Source of the DNA: Clostridiales bacterium | GTDB lineage: Bacteria; Bacillota; Clostridia; Clostridiales; Caloramatoraceae | Assembly (NCBI GenBank): GCA_026416355.1 | Contig: JAOAFH010000177.1 | Location: forward strand, 1-7,833 | Length of the DNA stretch: 7,833 bases | Reading direction: 5' to 3' | Shown here: positions 1 through 5,003 of the stretch, in pieces | Position numbering within the stretch: the first letter of the stretch is position 1 | Layout: every line of letters begins with the position of its first letter | The notes under the pieces: model-generated | Told to the model about the DNA's origin: nothing | Databases searched by the model: none | Seen by the model: the letters and a program-made list of their open reading frames with translations, nothing else | Made by a program: the position numbers and the translations under genes

Positions 1-63
1 ACATTAAACATTGGTGGAAGTGGAGCAACAAACATTGCATCTGTATTAGTTAGAGTAAAATAA
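1..63 (+). CDS. C-terminal end of a gene entering from the left, possibly thiolase-like
   Basis: An open frame runs from the first base to a TAA stop at 61-63 and gives 20 residues ending NIGGSGATNIASVLVRVK. A strong terminator hairpin begins three bases after the stop, which supports this being a genuine gene end. The Asn-x-Gly-Gly-x-Gly-Ala-Thr pattern followed by a hydrophobic strand resembles the extreme C-terminus of thiolase-superfamily acyltransferases, where a G-G-x-G loop lies near the active site. That assignment rests on a short motif only and is tentative. The start and most of the protein are outside the window. Confidence 0.6.
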   Translation, partial: TLNIGGSGATNIASVLVRVK

Positions 64-65
64 CA

Positions 66-131
66 AAAAAACACCCAGATGAAATGTGGACAGAAATTTA
101 TTCTGGAAACATATACATCTGGGTGTTTTTT
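66..131 (+). terminator. Intrinsic terminator with long, internally structured stem
   Basis: A 16-bp perfect stem (66-81 with 116-131) carries the core ACACCCAGATG/CATCTGGGTGT and ends in a T-run (126-131). The 34-nt apical part folds further: ATGT/ACAT (84-87 with 109-112), a 3x3 internal loop GGA/GAA that can form tandem G-A pairs, then CAGAA/TTCTG (91-95 with 101-105) around an ATTTA loop. It terminates the gene that ends at 63. The A-run on the left arm also makes it usable from the other strand. Confidence 0.9.
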
Positions 132-202
132 ATTTAATGTTATTATTTAGGTAGCATTTTTTTTATTTTAGAAATATAATAGTTATAATTAGGGGTGATA
201 AT

Positions 203-868
203 ATGGAGATTTTGAGGGATTTTAAATTTAAACTTGATAAGCAGCATGTTTTAAATGTGGTTGCAACCTATCTTCCCATAGGGGATAGGGAGGATAGAGG
301 AAGAATATATGATAATCTAATTGAAGTGCTAAAAGATAGTACAAATCCTATTGGCTTTTTCAAGATAGATGAAAAGATAGAAGAGTATAATTTTGAATCT
401 TTTATTAATGTCAATAAAATTATATATTGTTTAATTACTTTAGGAGAGGATATAACTGAAAAAATTGAGAGTTTATTTAGTCAAAATAAGTTCATAGATG
501 CCATTATCTTAGATGCGATGGCAAGCTCATTGCTTTTTGAATACAACACACAAATGTACGATTATTTATATAACTACTTTTATGAAAAGGGAATGGGCAT
601 AACCTGTAGAATTGCACCTGGTGATGGAGAAATACCTATTGAGTATCAGGCAGATATAGTAAATAGATTAGGTGTAAAAGAAAATTACAACATATCCATA
701 ATAAATGGATTTGCAATAAACCCGCCAAAGTCTATGGCATATGTTCATGGAGCTGATGAAAAAATAAATAAGGTTAAATATCTGCACTCATGTAAGGATT
801 GTCCTAATATACATTGCAATATTAGAAAGGTTAAAGAAAGGGCAAAAGGTGTGTTTGGTAATAAATAA
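203..868 (+). CDS. Free-standing vitamin B12-dependent methionine synthase activation-domain protein
   Basis: The 221-residue product matches the activation (reactivation) domain of cobalamin-dependent methionine synthase. In MetH that domain binds AdoMet and supports reductive methylation of oxidised cob(II)alamin. Clostridia commonly encode it as a separate protein. Visible signatures are the R-x-x-P-G segment (RIAPGDGEIPIEYQ, residues 136-149), which corresponds to the AdoMet-binding R-x-x-P-G-Y of MetH, and the downstream INPPKSMAYVHGADE segment (172-186), equivalent to P-x-x-S-V-S. The C-terminus has a Cys cluster, C197-x2-C200-x4-C205, usual in free-standing homologues and able to hold a metal or Fe-S centre. 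The MetH tyrosine is replaced here by Asp141, which is unusual. The start is ATG 203 behind AGGGGTG (191-197). No MetH gene is in the window, so the corrinoid partner is unknown and could be another corrinoid protein. The family call is firm; the substrate partner is inferred. Confidence 0.85.
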   Translation: MEILRDFKFKLDKQHVLNVVATYLPIGDREDRGRIYDNLIEVLKDSTNPIGFFKIDEKIEEYNFESFINVNKIIYCLITLGEDITEKIESLFSQNKFIDAIILDAMASSLLFEYNTQMYDYLYNYFYEKGMGITCRIAPGDGEIPIEYQADIVNRLGVKENYNISIINGFAINPPKSMAYVHGADEKINKVKYLHSCKDCPNIHCNIRKVKERAKGVFGNK

Positions 869-915
869 AAAATAAATTGTGCAAAATAAAGTAAAGAGCA
901 TAAAAATTGTTTATG

Positions 916-942
916 ACAACACTAAATCTCCCCCATAATATA
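916..942 (+). promoter_or_regulatory. Candidate sporulation mother-cell (SigK-like) promoter
   Basis: AC at 916-917, a 16-bp spacer, then CATA at 934-937 and TA at 941-942 fit the SigK pattern AC-N16-CATA-N3-TA upstream of the YkuD gene. A vegetative alternative overlaps it: TATAAT at 939-944 with only a poor -35 (ATGACA, 913-918, spacer 20). Which sigma factor acts cannot be decided from sequence alone in such AT-rich DNA. Confidence 0.3.
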
Positions 943-965
943 ATAATTACAAAGGGGGAATTTTT

Positions 966-1340
966 ATGCTTATAAGCGCTATAAAAAAGAGGATAGCTAG
1001 GGCTACTACTAATAAATATATTTTAATTAGATTAAATCAAAGAAGGCTTTACTTTTTTGTAAATAACAAAGTTTTATATTCATTTAAAATAGCAATAGGC
1101 AAAAAATCTACTCCTACTCCAAAGGGGCAGTTTAAAATAATAGATAAGGCATTGAATCCTGGTGGAGCATTTGGCACTAGGTGGATGAGGTTTTATAATG
1201 GATATGGGATACATGGAACAAACAATTCCTCGACGATTGGATATGCAGTTACAAATGGATGTATTAGGATGTATAACAAAGATATCGAAAGATTATTCCC
1301 TCTAGTACCAATAGGTACTAAAGTAATCATAACAGATTAA
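966..1340 (+). CDS. L,D-transpeptidase, YkuD catalytic domain only
   Basis: The 124-residue protein is essentially one YkuD domain. YkuD enzymes make 3-3 peptidoglycan cross-links or attach proteins to stem peptides, using a Cys-His-Gly triad. Visible motifs are the KKSTPTPKGQF entry segment (46-56), the HGTNNSSTIG segment with His83 and Gly84, and TNGCIRM with catalytic Cys99 and Arg101, where the common S-H-G-C is T-N-G-C. The frame starts at ATG 966, six bases after the AAAGGGGGAA ribosome site (950-959). There is no signal peptide, transmembrane segment, LysM domain or SH3 domain. The N-terminus (MLISAIKKRIARATTNKY) is basic and leads straight into the domain. A cell-wall enzyme without an export signal could act on the spore from the mother cell, be exported non-classically, or have a mis-set start. 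B. subtilis YkuD is a known spore protein, and the SigK-like promoter upstream agrees with such a role. Domain certain; location inferred. Confidence 0.9.
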   Translation: MLISAIKKRIARATTNKYILIRLNQRRLYFFVNNKVLYSFKIAIGKKSTPTPKGQFKIIDKALNPGGAFGTRWMRFYNGYGIHGTNNSSTIGYAVTNGCIRMYNKDIERLFPLVPIGTKVIITD

Positions 1341-1342
1341 TT

Positions 1343-1371
1343 TTGAATATTTTTGAAACCTTTGATAAAAT
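1343..1371 (+). promoter_or_regulatory. Candidate vegetative promoter for the universal-stress-type gene
   Basis: TTGAAT (1343-1348), a 17-bp spacer and TAAAAT (1366-1371) resemble a SigA promoter. Two further TATAAT hexamers (1397-1402 and 1412-1417) lie closer to the gene but lack a convincing -35 at proper spacing. The base composition makes chance matches likely. Confidence 0.3.
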
Positions 1372-1425
1372 AGTGTTGTGGATGTGGGGAATGTAGTATA
1401 ATAATAGTAGATATAATATACCCAG

Positions 1426-1432
1426 AAAGGGG
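1426..1432 (+). promoter_or_regulatory. Ribosome binding site that decides a GTG start
   Basis: AAAGGGG ends one base before ATG 1434, too close for initiation there. GTG 1440, in the same frame, lies seven bases downstream at normal spacing. This site therefore argues for the GTG start. Confidence 0.65.
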
Positions 1433-1439
1433 AATGGAT

Positions 1440-1820
1440 GTGAAAAAGGATAAAAATATAATGGTATGTGTTACACAACAAAAGACATGCGAAAGATTAA
1501 TTAAAAAGGGTAAAGAGTTAAAGGATGAAATAAATGGAGAGCTACACGTTGTTCATGTTGCAAAGGAGGATGAAAACTTTTTAGGCAACAGCAAACAAGC
1601 AGAAGCTATTGAATATTTATATGGTATTTCAAAATCTGCAGGAGCGGATATGACTGTTTTAAGGTCTAATAATGTATGTGGAGCAATAACTAAATTTGCC
1701 ATTGATAATCAAGTTGGTTATATAGTTTTAGGTGAACCACCAAAGGACTGCGAGACAGGAAGTATTGTAGATGAACTAAAGGAATATATGAAGGATATAA
1801 ATTTTTATCTTGTATCATAG
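1440..1820 (+). CDS. Stand-alone universal-stress (KdpD-type UspA) domain protein
   Basis: The 126-residue product (start GTG 1440; an ATG at 1434 would add two residues but sits against the ribosome site) resembles the UspA-like domain found inside the potassium sensor kinase KdpD. Visible features are an N-terminal strand and helix (NIMVCVTQQKTCERLIKKGK, like the C-V-S-x-x-x-x-x-E-R-L-I-R pattern of KdpD), a second strand LHVVHVA, and a C-terminal IVLGEPPKDCETGSIVDEL. The last of these corresponds to the G-x-x...G-S-x-x-D phosphate-binding loop. No sensor, membrane or kinase segment is present, so it is a single cytoplasmic alpha/beta domain, possibly a nucleotide or cyclic-dinucleotide-binding accessory. 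It is monocistronic: candidate promoters lie upstream and the large inverted-repeat element, ending in a T-run, lies downstream. Family placement is fairly sure; physiological role is unknown. Confidence 0.75.
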   Translation: MKKDKNIMVCVTQQKTCERLIKKGKELKDEINGELHVVHVAKEDENFLGNSKQAEAIEYLYGISKSAGADMTVLRSNNVCGAITKFAIDNQVGYIVLGEPPKDCETGSIVDELKEYMKDINFYLVS

Positions 1821-1838
1821 GATAACATAATTTAAGTT

Positions 1839-2116
1839 AACGGGGCTGTAGAAGAAAATTATATAAATCAAAAGAGCCATTAGCAATTACGAAGTATCAT
1901 GATATTTCACGAAGAACCTCTAAGATTTACTTTGTTTAAAAATTCTTACCCTCGTCAGCAGCCGTCCTAACTGCGGACTCGGCTCGGCACATCCGTGTGC
2001 CGAATTACAGAATTTATAAAGTCGGAAATCTAAGAGGTTCTATTGCTTATATCAATGTACTTCTAAAATTGCCTAATGGCTCTAATTTATTAGTAAATTG
2101 GTGCTACAGCCCCGTT
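1839..2116. repeat. 278-bp nested imperfect inverted repeat with GC-rich two-hairpin tip (MITE-like element or structured RNA)
   Basis: Almost the whole stretch folds on itself. The paired blocks, from outside in, are: a 13-bp perfect AACGGGGCTGTAG/CTACAGCCCCGTT (1839-1851 with 2104-2116); ATAAAT (1863-1868 with 2085-2090); a perfect 11-bp AGAGCCATTAG (1873-1883 with 2073-2083); CAATT (1884-1888 with 2067-2071); GAAGTA (1891-1896 with 2058-2063); TGATAT (1900-1905 with 2049-2054); a 16-position stem with a single A-A mismatch (1913-1928 with 2026-2041); ACTTT (1929-1933 with 2018-2022); and AAATTCT (1940-1946 with 2009-2015). The tip (1949-2003) is markedly GC-richer than its surroundings. 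It holds two hairpins: AGCCG-TCC/GGA-CGGCT (1960-1984) and TCGGCACA/TGTGCCGA with a TCCG loop (1984-2003). The right end runs into T2115-2120, so it can terminate the gene ending at 1820. No reading frame is evident. A non-autonomous mobile element with terminal inverted repeats is the leading reading; a structured RNA is the alternative. Confidence 0.8.
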
Positions 2117-2274
2117 TTTTATTAGTGAAAACTTTTTTTATAGAGAAAAATTAAGTTAAGCTGCATAAAAAAGTTATCTTTGATAAGAATAAAAATAGAA
2201 TTAAAAATTACTTATTTTAATTGCAAAAATATTCAGAATATAGTATCCTTATATTAAGGGTAAATAAAAAAAAT
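2117..2274. other. AT-rich spacer without a recognisable gene
   Basis: This is the remainder of the long gap before the P-loop gene. It contains a 9-bp TTAAGTTAA (2151-2159) identical to the bases at the left edge of the inverted-repeat element (1832-1840), and a short dyad TTATC-TTT-GATAA (2174-2186). No convincing promoter could be singled out. A frame can be extended back to TTG 2221, but it has no ribosome site and is not credible as coding. Confidence 0.5.
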
Positions 2275-2286
2275 GGGGTGATTAAA

Positions 2287-2694
2287 ATGGTTCATGTATT
2301 AACCGGTGATAAAGGTGCCGGAAAGACAAAGAAACTAATCACAATGGCTAATGATTTTGTTCAAGAAGCAAAGGGTCATGTTGTTTATGTTAGTAACTCC
2401 TCAGAAGGCATGTATCAATTAAGTTCAAAAATCCGTCTTGTGGATATTTCTGAATTCCCCATTTCCTCATATGAAAGCTTTATGGGCTTCCTCTATGGTA
2501 TGATTTCCGAAGACTATGACATTGAAACAATTTTTATAGACAATCTTAATGCAATAATATCAAATGATGATGTTATGCGTTTCTTTAGTGATGCTAAAAA
2601 CTTTACTGAAAAGACATCGGTTAAATTTGTAGTTGGTGCTAAATGCGAACAAGTGAGCCACGAAGGCCTTAATGTTGAATACATGGCAGTATAA
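2287..2694 (+). CDS. Small P-loop NTP-binding protein of unknown function
   Basis: The 135-residue protein begins MVHVLTGDKGAGKTKK, giving a Walker A motif at residues 7-14 (GDKGAGKT) immediately after the first strand. A Walker B-like strand and acid, TIFID, ends at Asp85. A later strand, VKFVVGAKCE (112-121), completes a minimal RecA/AAA-like core. Free-standing relatives in clostridia are short and often labelled vaguely as ATP-binding or PilT-like; nothing here supports a motility role. The start is ATG 2287, six bases after GGGGTG (2275-2280); the longer frame from TTG 2221 is rejected. The gene lies alone, between the inverted-repeat element and its own terminator, whose stem begins inside the stop codon. 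It uses more C-ending codons (TTC, CTC, CCC, TCC) than its neighbours, a weak hint of different origin. NTP binding is well supported; the biological role is not known. Confidence 0.8.
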   Translation: MVHVLTGDKGAGKTKKLITMANDFVQEAKGHVVYVSNSSEGMYQLSSKIRLVDISEFPISSYESFMGFLYGMISEDYDIETIFIDNLNAIISNDDVMRFFSDAKNFTEKTSVKFVVGAKCEQVSHEGLNVEYMAV

Positions 2695-2721
2695 GGGGAG
2701 TTTTCTCCCTTTATTTTTTTT
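2693..2721 (+). terminator. Intrinsic terminator of the P-loop gene
   Basis: AAGGGGAG (2693-2700) pairs with CTCCCTTT (2705-2712) across a TTTT loop, with one G-U pair, followed by T2714-2721. The stem starts at the last two bases of the TAA stop codon. Confidence 0.9.
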
Positions 2722-2729
2722 GCTATAAT
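2721..2729 (+). promoter_or_regulatory. Extended -10 promoter directly after the terminator
   Basis: TGC-TATAAT is a perfect extended -10 element. The position expected for a -35 (2701-2706) lies in the terminator loop and right arm and is not a match, so recognition would rest on the extended -10. Transcription would start about 20-25 bases before ATG 2761. Confidence 0.6.
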
Positions 2730-2760
2730 TAGGATGCAAAATACTAGGGAGGAAAAGAAG

Positions 2761-3915
2761 ATGAACAAAGGAATTTGCGATAAAATAAAGTTTATGCTTT
2801 GGGGAATGACATCAAGGCTAAAGGAAAATAAAGATTTCATAATTGAAGTTACATTTAAATTTAAATCAGGTACTAAGGATTACATAGGTATATTTGATAT
2901 TGAAAACGAAAAACTAAATTTTAATGGCAAGGATGAGGATATAACAATAGATGAATTGCCAAGCTTTATTGCAGAAAACTCATTGAAATATGATGAGCTT
3001 GAATTTGTAATACATGAAAGAGGTAAAAAATATATACTTAACGCTGATAATAAGAATGTAAAAACTAAGCAGGTAGATAGCAAAGAAGAAAAAACAGAAG
3101 ATCATGTTTTTTCAAAATCTACACTTTTAAATAGAAACTATCTAGTAAGGGTAGGGGAGGCAGATGAACTATTAAAGGAAATAGGCATCCTTACAAAAGA
3201 CGGAAAAGTTAAAAATGATATGATTAGAAAATACAATCAAATAGACCATTTTGTAGAACTGGTTGATTCAATGATAGAAGAACTTGGTGATGTAGATACA
3301 ATAAATGTTTTAGATTGTGCATGTGGTAAATCATATTTAACATTTGTATTAAACTACTACATAAAGGAAGTTAAAAAGAAAAACTGCTATTTTATTGGTA
3401 TAGATAGGTCAGAAAATGTAATAAAGGCATCAAAGGAAATAGCAAAAAGGCTTAATTACAAAAATATGCAATTTTTAGCAATGGATTTAAATGAATATAT
3501 TCCAGATAGAAGGATTGATATAGTTATTAGCCTTCATGCATGTGATATTGCAACAGATATGGCACTTGGTACAGCAATTAATGTAAATGCAAGAGCAATT
3601 ATGTGTGTTCCTTGTTGTCATAGGGAGCTTTTAGACCAATATAGGTTTGATGAGTTTAACTCAATTATTAAACATGGCGTATTTAGAGCAAGATTTTCTG
3701 ATATGCTTACAGATGGTGTAAGGGCTCTTTTACTTGAAACCCAAGGATATAAGGTTTCTGTTGTGGAATATATATCTCCACTTGAAACACCAAAAAATTT
3801 ACTTATAAGAGCAGTAAAGGTGTCTGATAAAAACTTTAAGGCTATAAATGAATACAAGGCAATAAAAGAAAAATTTGATATAAATCCATATCTAGAAAAA
3901 TACATAAACATATAG
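2761..3915 (+). CDS. SAM-dependent methyltransferase, Methyltransf_32 (METTL25/RRNAD1-like) family
   Basis: The 384-residue product has an uncharacterised N-terminal region (about 1-110, beta-rich then a charged Lys/Glu linker) and a class I methyltransferase domain. Visible motifs are VLDCACGKSY (183-192, SAM-binding motif I in the variant D-C-x-C-G-K-S-Y), IGID with acidic Asp215 at the end of strand 2, AMDLNEYIP around Asp242, VISLHACD (255-262), and VPCCHRE (283-289). The L-H-A-C-D and P-C-C-H pairs are the signature of this family, whose eukaryotic relatives include METTL25/RRNAD1. The bacterial substrate is not established; a nucleic-acid target is plausible, and the Cys-Cys-His may be structural or metal-binding. 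The start is ATG 2761, eight bases after AGGGAGG (2746-2752); an upstream in-frame ATG at 2734 lies before that site and is rejected. The TAG stop forms part of the ribosome site of the next gene, so the two are translationally linked. Confidence 0.85.
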   Translation: MNKGICDKIKFMLWGMTSRLKENKDFIIEVTFKFKSGTKDYIGIFDIENEKLNFNGKDEDITIDELPSFIAENSLKYDELEFVIHERGKKYILNADNKNVKTKQVDSKEEKTEDHVFSKSTLLNRNYLVRVGEADELLKEIGILTKDGKVKNDMIRKYNQIDHFVELVDSMIEELGDVDTINVLDCACGKSYLTFVLNYYIKEVKKKNCYFIGIDRSENVIKASKEIAKRLNYKNMQFLAMDLNEYIPDRRIDIVISLHACDIATDMALGTAINVNARAIMCVPCCHRELLDQYRFDEFNSIIKHGVFRARFSDMLTDGVRALLLETQGYKVSVVEYISPLETPKNLLIRAVKVSDKNFKAINEYKAIKEKFDINPYLEKYINI

Positions 3916-3926
3916 GAGGAAAAAAT

Positions 3927-4256
3927 ATGCCACACCTAAGATTTAAGGGAGTAGAAAAAGAAACAGTAAAATCAATTAGCAAGGATTTAGTTGATAATCT
4001 TCAAGAGATAATAGGCTGTCCGAGAGATTATTTTGTACTAGAAGTTGTAAATTCCGATTTTATATTTGATGGAGAAGAAGTAAAAATGTATCCATTTATT
4101 GAGGTTGCTTGGTTTGATAGAGGAAGTGAAGTACAAGATAAGGTTGCTAAAAAGATTACAGAAAAGATAAAAGAAACAACAGGGGCAGAAACTGTTGATG
4201 TTGTTTTTGTAAAATACAAAGAAAAGAGATACTATGAAAATGGAGAGCATTTTTAA
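3927..4256 (+). CDS. DUF1904 family protein, tautomerase/MIF-like fold
   Basis: The 109-residue protein matches the DUF1904 family, short proteins related in fold to 4-oxalocrotonate tautomerase and MIF. Met1 is followed by Pro2, the position that becomes the catalytic N-terminal proline in active tautomerases. The pattern is a beta-alpha-beta unit (PHLRFKG, then a helix to residue 29, then YFVLEVVNSDFIF), a strand YPFIEVAWFDRG, a helix DKVAKKITEKIKE and a strand VDVVFVKYKEKRYYENG. It starts 11 bases after the methyltransferase stop with TAGGAGG (3913-3919) overlapping that stop, so it is co-transcribed and probably translationally coupled. The pairing suggests related function but no substrate is known. 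Whether Pro2 is catalytic is untested. Confidence 0.85.
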   Translation: MPHLRFKGVEKETVKSISKDLVDNLQEIIGCPRDYFVLEVVNSDFIFDGEEVKMYPFIEVAWFDRGSEVQDKVAKKITEKIKETTGAETVDVVFVKYKEKRYYENGEHF

Positions 4257-4278
4257 AGGGGCTGTTTAAGCCCCTTTT
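4255..4278. terminator. Shared terminator hairpin between convergent genes
   Basis: AAAGGGGCT (4255-4263) pairs perfectly with AGCCCCTTT (4269-4277) around a 5-nt loop, followed by TTTTAATT on the plus strand and TTTAAAAA on the minus strand. The stem includes the last bases of the DUF1904 stop codon (4254-4256) and the stop and final codons of the HAD gene (stop complement 4266-4268), leaving only nine bases between genes. The U-runs are short, so termination may be incomplete. Confidence 0.8.
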
Positions 4279-4928
4279 AATTCACTTATGATGTTTTCAA
4301 AATCCTCTATAAGATGGTCTGTTATTTCCTTAAGTTCATCAGGTGTGCATGTACCATGTTCATCGTATACACCAACAACCTTCATATTAGCAGCACGAGC
4401 GCCACGAACTGCAGGAACAGTATCCTCAAAAACGATGCATTCTTCAGGATTTACATTTAATCTTTTGGCTGTTTCTAAAAAAACATCTGGGAATGATTTG
4501 TCCCTTGGAACTTCACAAGTTGTAACTATCTCATCAAAATAATGTAGTATCTCATTTCTTGATAAAACTGCCTCAACTAGCTGACGGTTATTACTTGTTG
4601 CCATTCCAATTAAATAGCCATTTTCCTTTAAGTATTCTAAAAATTTATGTACTCCTTTTTTAGCTTTAATTATATTTCTATAATAATGGTCAACCATTTC
4701 CATCCATTCATTCATAATTTCTTCTATACTTTCCTTTAAATGAAATCTTTCTTTAAAATAAATCGCTGTTTCTGTAAAACTAAGTCCCTCGATAGCTCTT
4801 TGAAGGTCTTCAGGAAGCTCAATTCCTCTCTTTTTTAGAAATTCAACATCAACTTCTTTCCAAACCCACATAGAGTCTATTAATGTTCCATCCATATCAA
4901 ATATAACTGCCTTTATATTCTTTAACAT
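4266..4928 (-). CDS. HAD-superfamily phosphatase, beta-phosphoglucomutase-like subfamily
   Basis: The 220-residue enzyme has the four HAD motifs. Motif I is FDMDGTLIDS, with nucleophile Asp11 and acid Asp13. Motif II is MATSNN with Thr111/Ser112. Motif III is Lys144 in RDKSFPDVF, where the usual G-K-P-x-P-D is D-K-S-F-P-D. Motif IV is CIVFEDT (164-170) with Glu168/Asp169. Residues about 17-85 form the alpha-helical cap that sets substrate choice; SMWVWKEVDVEFLKKRGI and EGLSFTETAIYF are typical of a clostridial group lacking a known substrate. Likely a cytoplasmic phosphatase or phosphomutase acting on a small phosphorylated metabolite. The start is ATG at 4928-4926 with GAGGTGA at 4939-4933; a start nine codons upstream has no ribosome site. 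It has its own extended -10 promoter and converges on the DUF1904 gene. Confidence 0.9.
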   Translation of the reverse strand: MLKNIKAVIFDMDGTLIDSMWVWKEVDVEFLKKRGIELPEDLQRAIEGLSFTETAIYFKERFHLKESIEEIMNEWMEMVDHYYRNIIKAKKGVHKFLEYLKENGYLIGMATSNNRQLVEAVLSRNEILHYFDEIVTTCEVPRDKSFPDVFLETAKRLNVNPEECIVFEDTVPAVRGARAANMKVVGVYDEHGTCTPDELKEITDHLIEDFENIISELKGA

Positions 4929-4967
4929 AAAATCACCTCGCAAAATTTGTCGCATATGAGTGTATTA

Positions 4968-4976
4968 ATTATAACA
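4968..4976 (-). promoter_or_regulatory. Extended -10 promoter of the HAD gene
   Basis: Read on the minus strand, TGT-TATAAT (4976 to 4968) is a perfect extended -10. Its -35 region would fall inside the terminator hairpin of the preceding small gene and is not a consensus match. It lies about 40 bases before the HAD start codon. Confidence 0.6.
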
Positions 4977-4977
4977 C

Positions 4978-5001
4978 AAAAGGCGTGCTTGAGGCACGCC
5001 T
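4978..5001 (-). terminator. Intrinsic terminator of the 49-residue gene
   Basis: On the minus strand AGGCGTGC (5001-4994) pairs with GCACGCCT (4988-4981) around CTCAA and is followed by TTTT (4981-4978). The stem is GC-rich and starts two bases after the TAA stop at 5006-5004, which supports the small gene as real. Confidence 0.85.
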
Positions 5002-5003
5002 AA

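Noticed and set aside
66..131. The structured hairpin as a riboswitch or transposon end
   Set aside because: Its position just after a stop codon, long perfect stem and T-run are fully explained by termination; no alternative pairing or anti-terminator was seen.
1951..1958. CTGACGAG on the minus strand, like the CUGANGA core of a hammerhead ribozyme
   Set aside because: No properly placed GAAA core with flanking stems II and III was found; the octamer lies in the GC-rich tip of the inverted repeat and is better explained by that structure.
2174..2186. TTATC-TTT-GATAA dyad as a Fur/PerR-type box
   Set aside because: The arms and spacing do not match the usual 7-1-7 pattern, and the sequence is too AT-rich for a short dyad to be persuasive.
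2221..2286. N-terminal extension of the P-loop protein from TTG 2221
   Set aside because: No ribosome site precedes TTG 2221, while ATG 2287 has GGGGTG at good spacing and begins directly at the first strand before Walker A.
2734..2760. ATG 2734 as start of the methyltransferase
   Set aside because: It lies between the -10 box and the AGGGAGG site that serves ATG 2761, with no ribosome site of its own.
2514..2840. Minus-strand frame opposite the P-loop gene, its terminator and the methyltransferase start
   Set aside because: Its sequence is a low-complexity, Ser/Leu/Phe-rich shadow of coding DNA, with no ribosome site and a terminator and promoter for the plus strand inside it.
4929..4955. 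Nine-codon upstream extension of the HAD gene
   Set aside because: The GAGGTGA site at 4939-4933 lies inside the extension and serves the ATG at 4928; HAD enzymes normally begin just before motif I.
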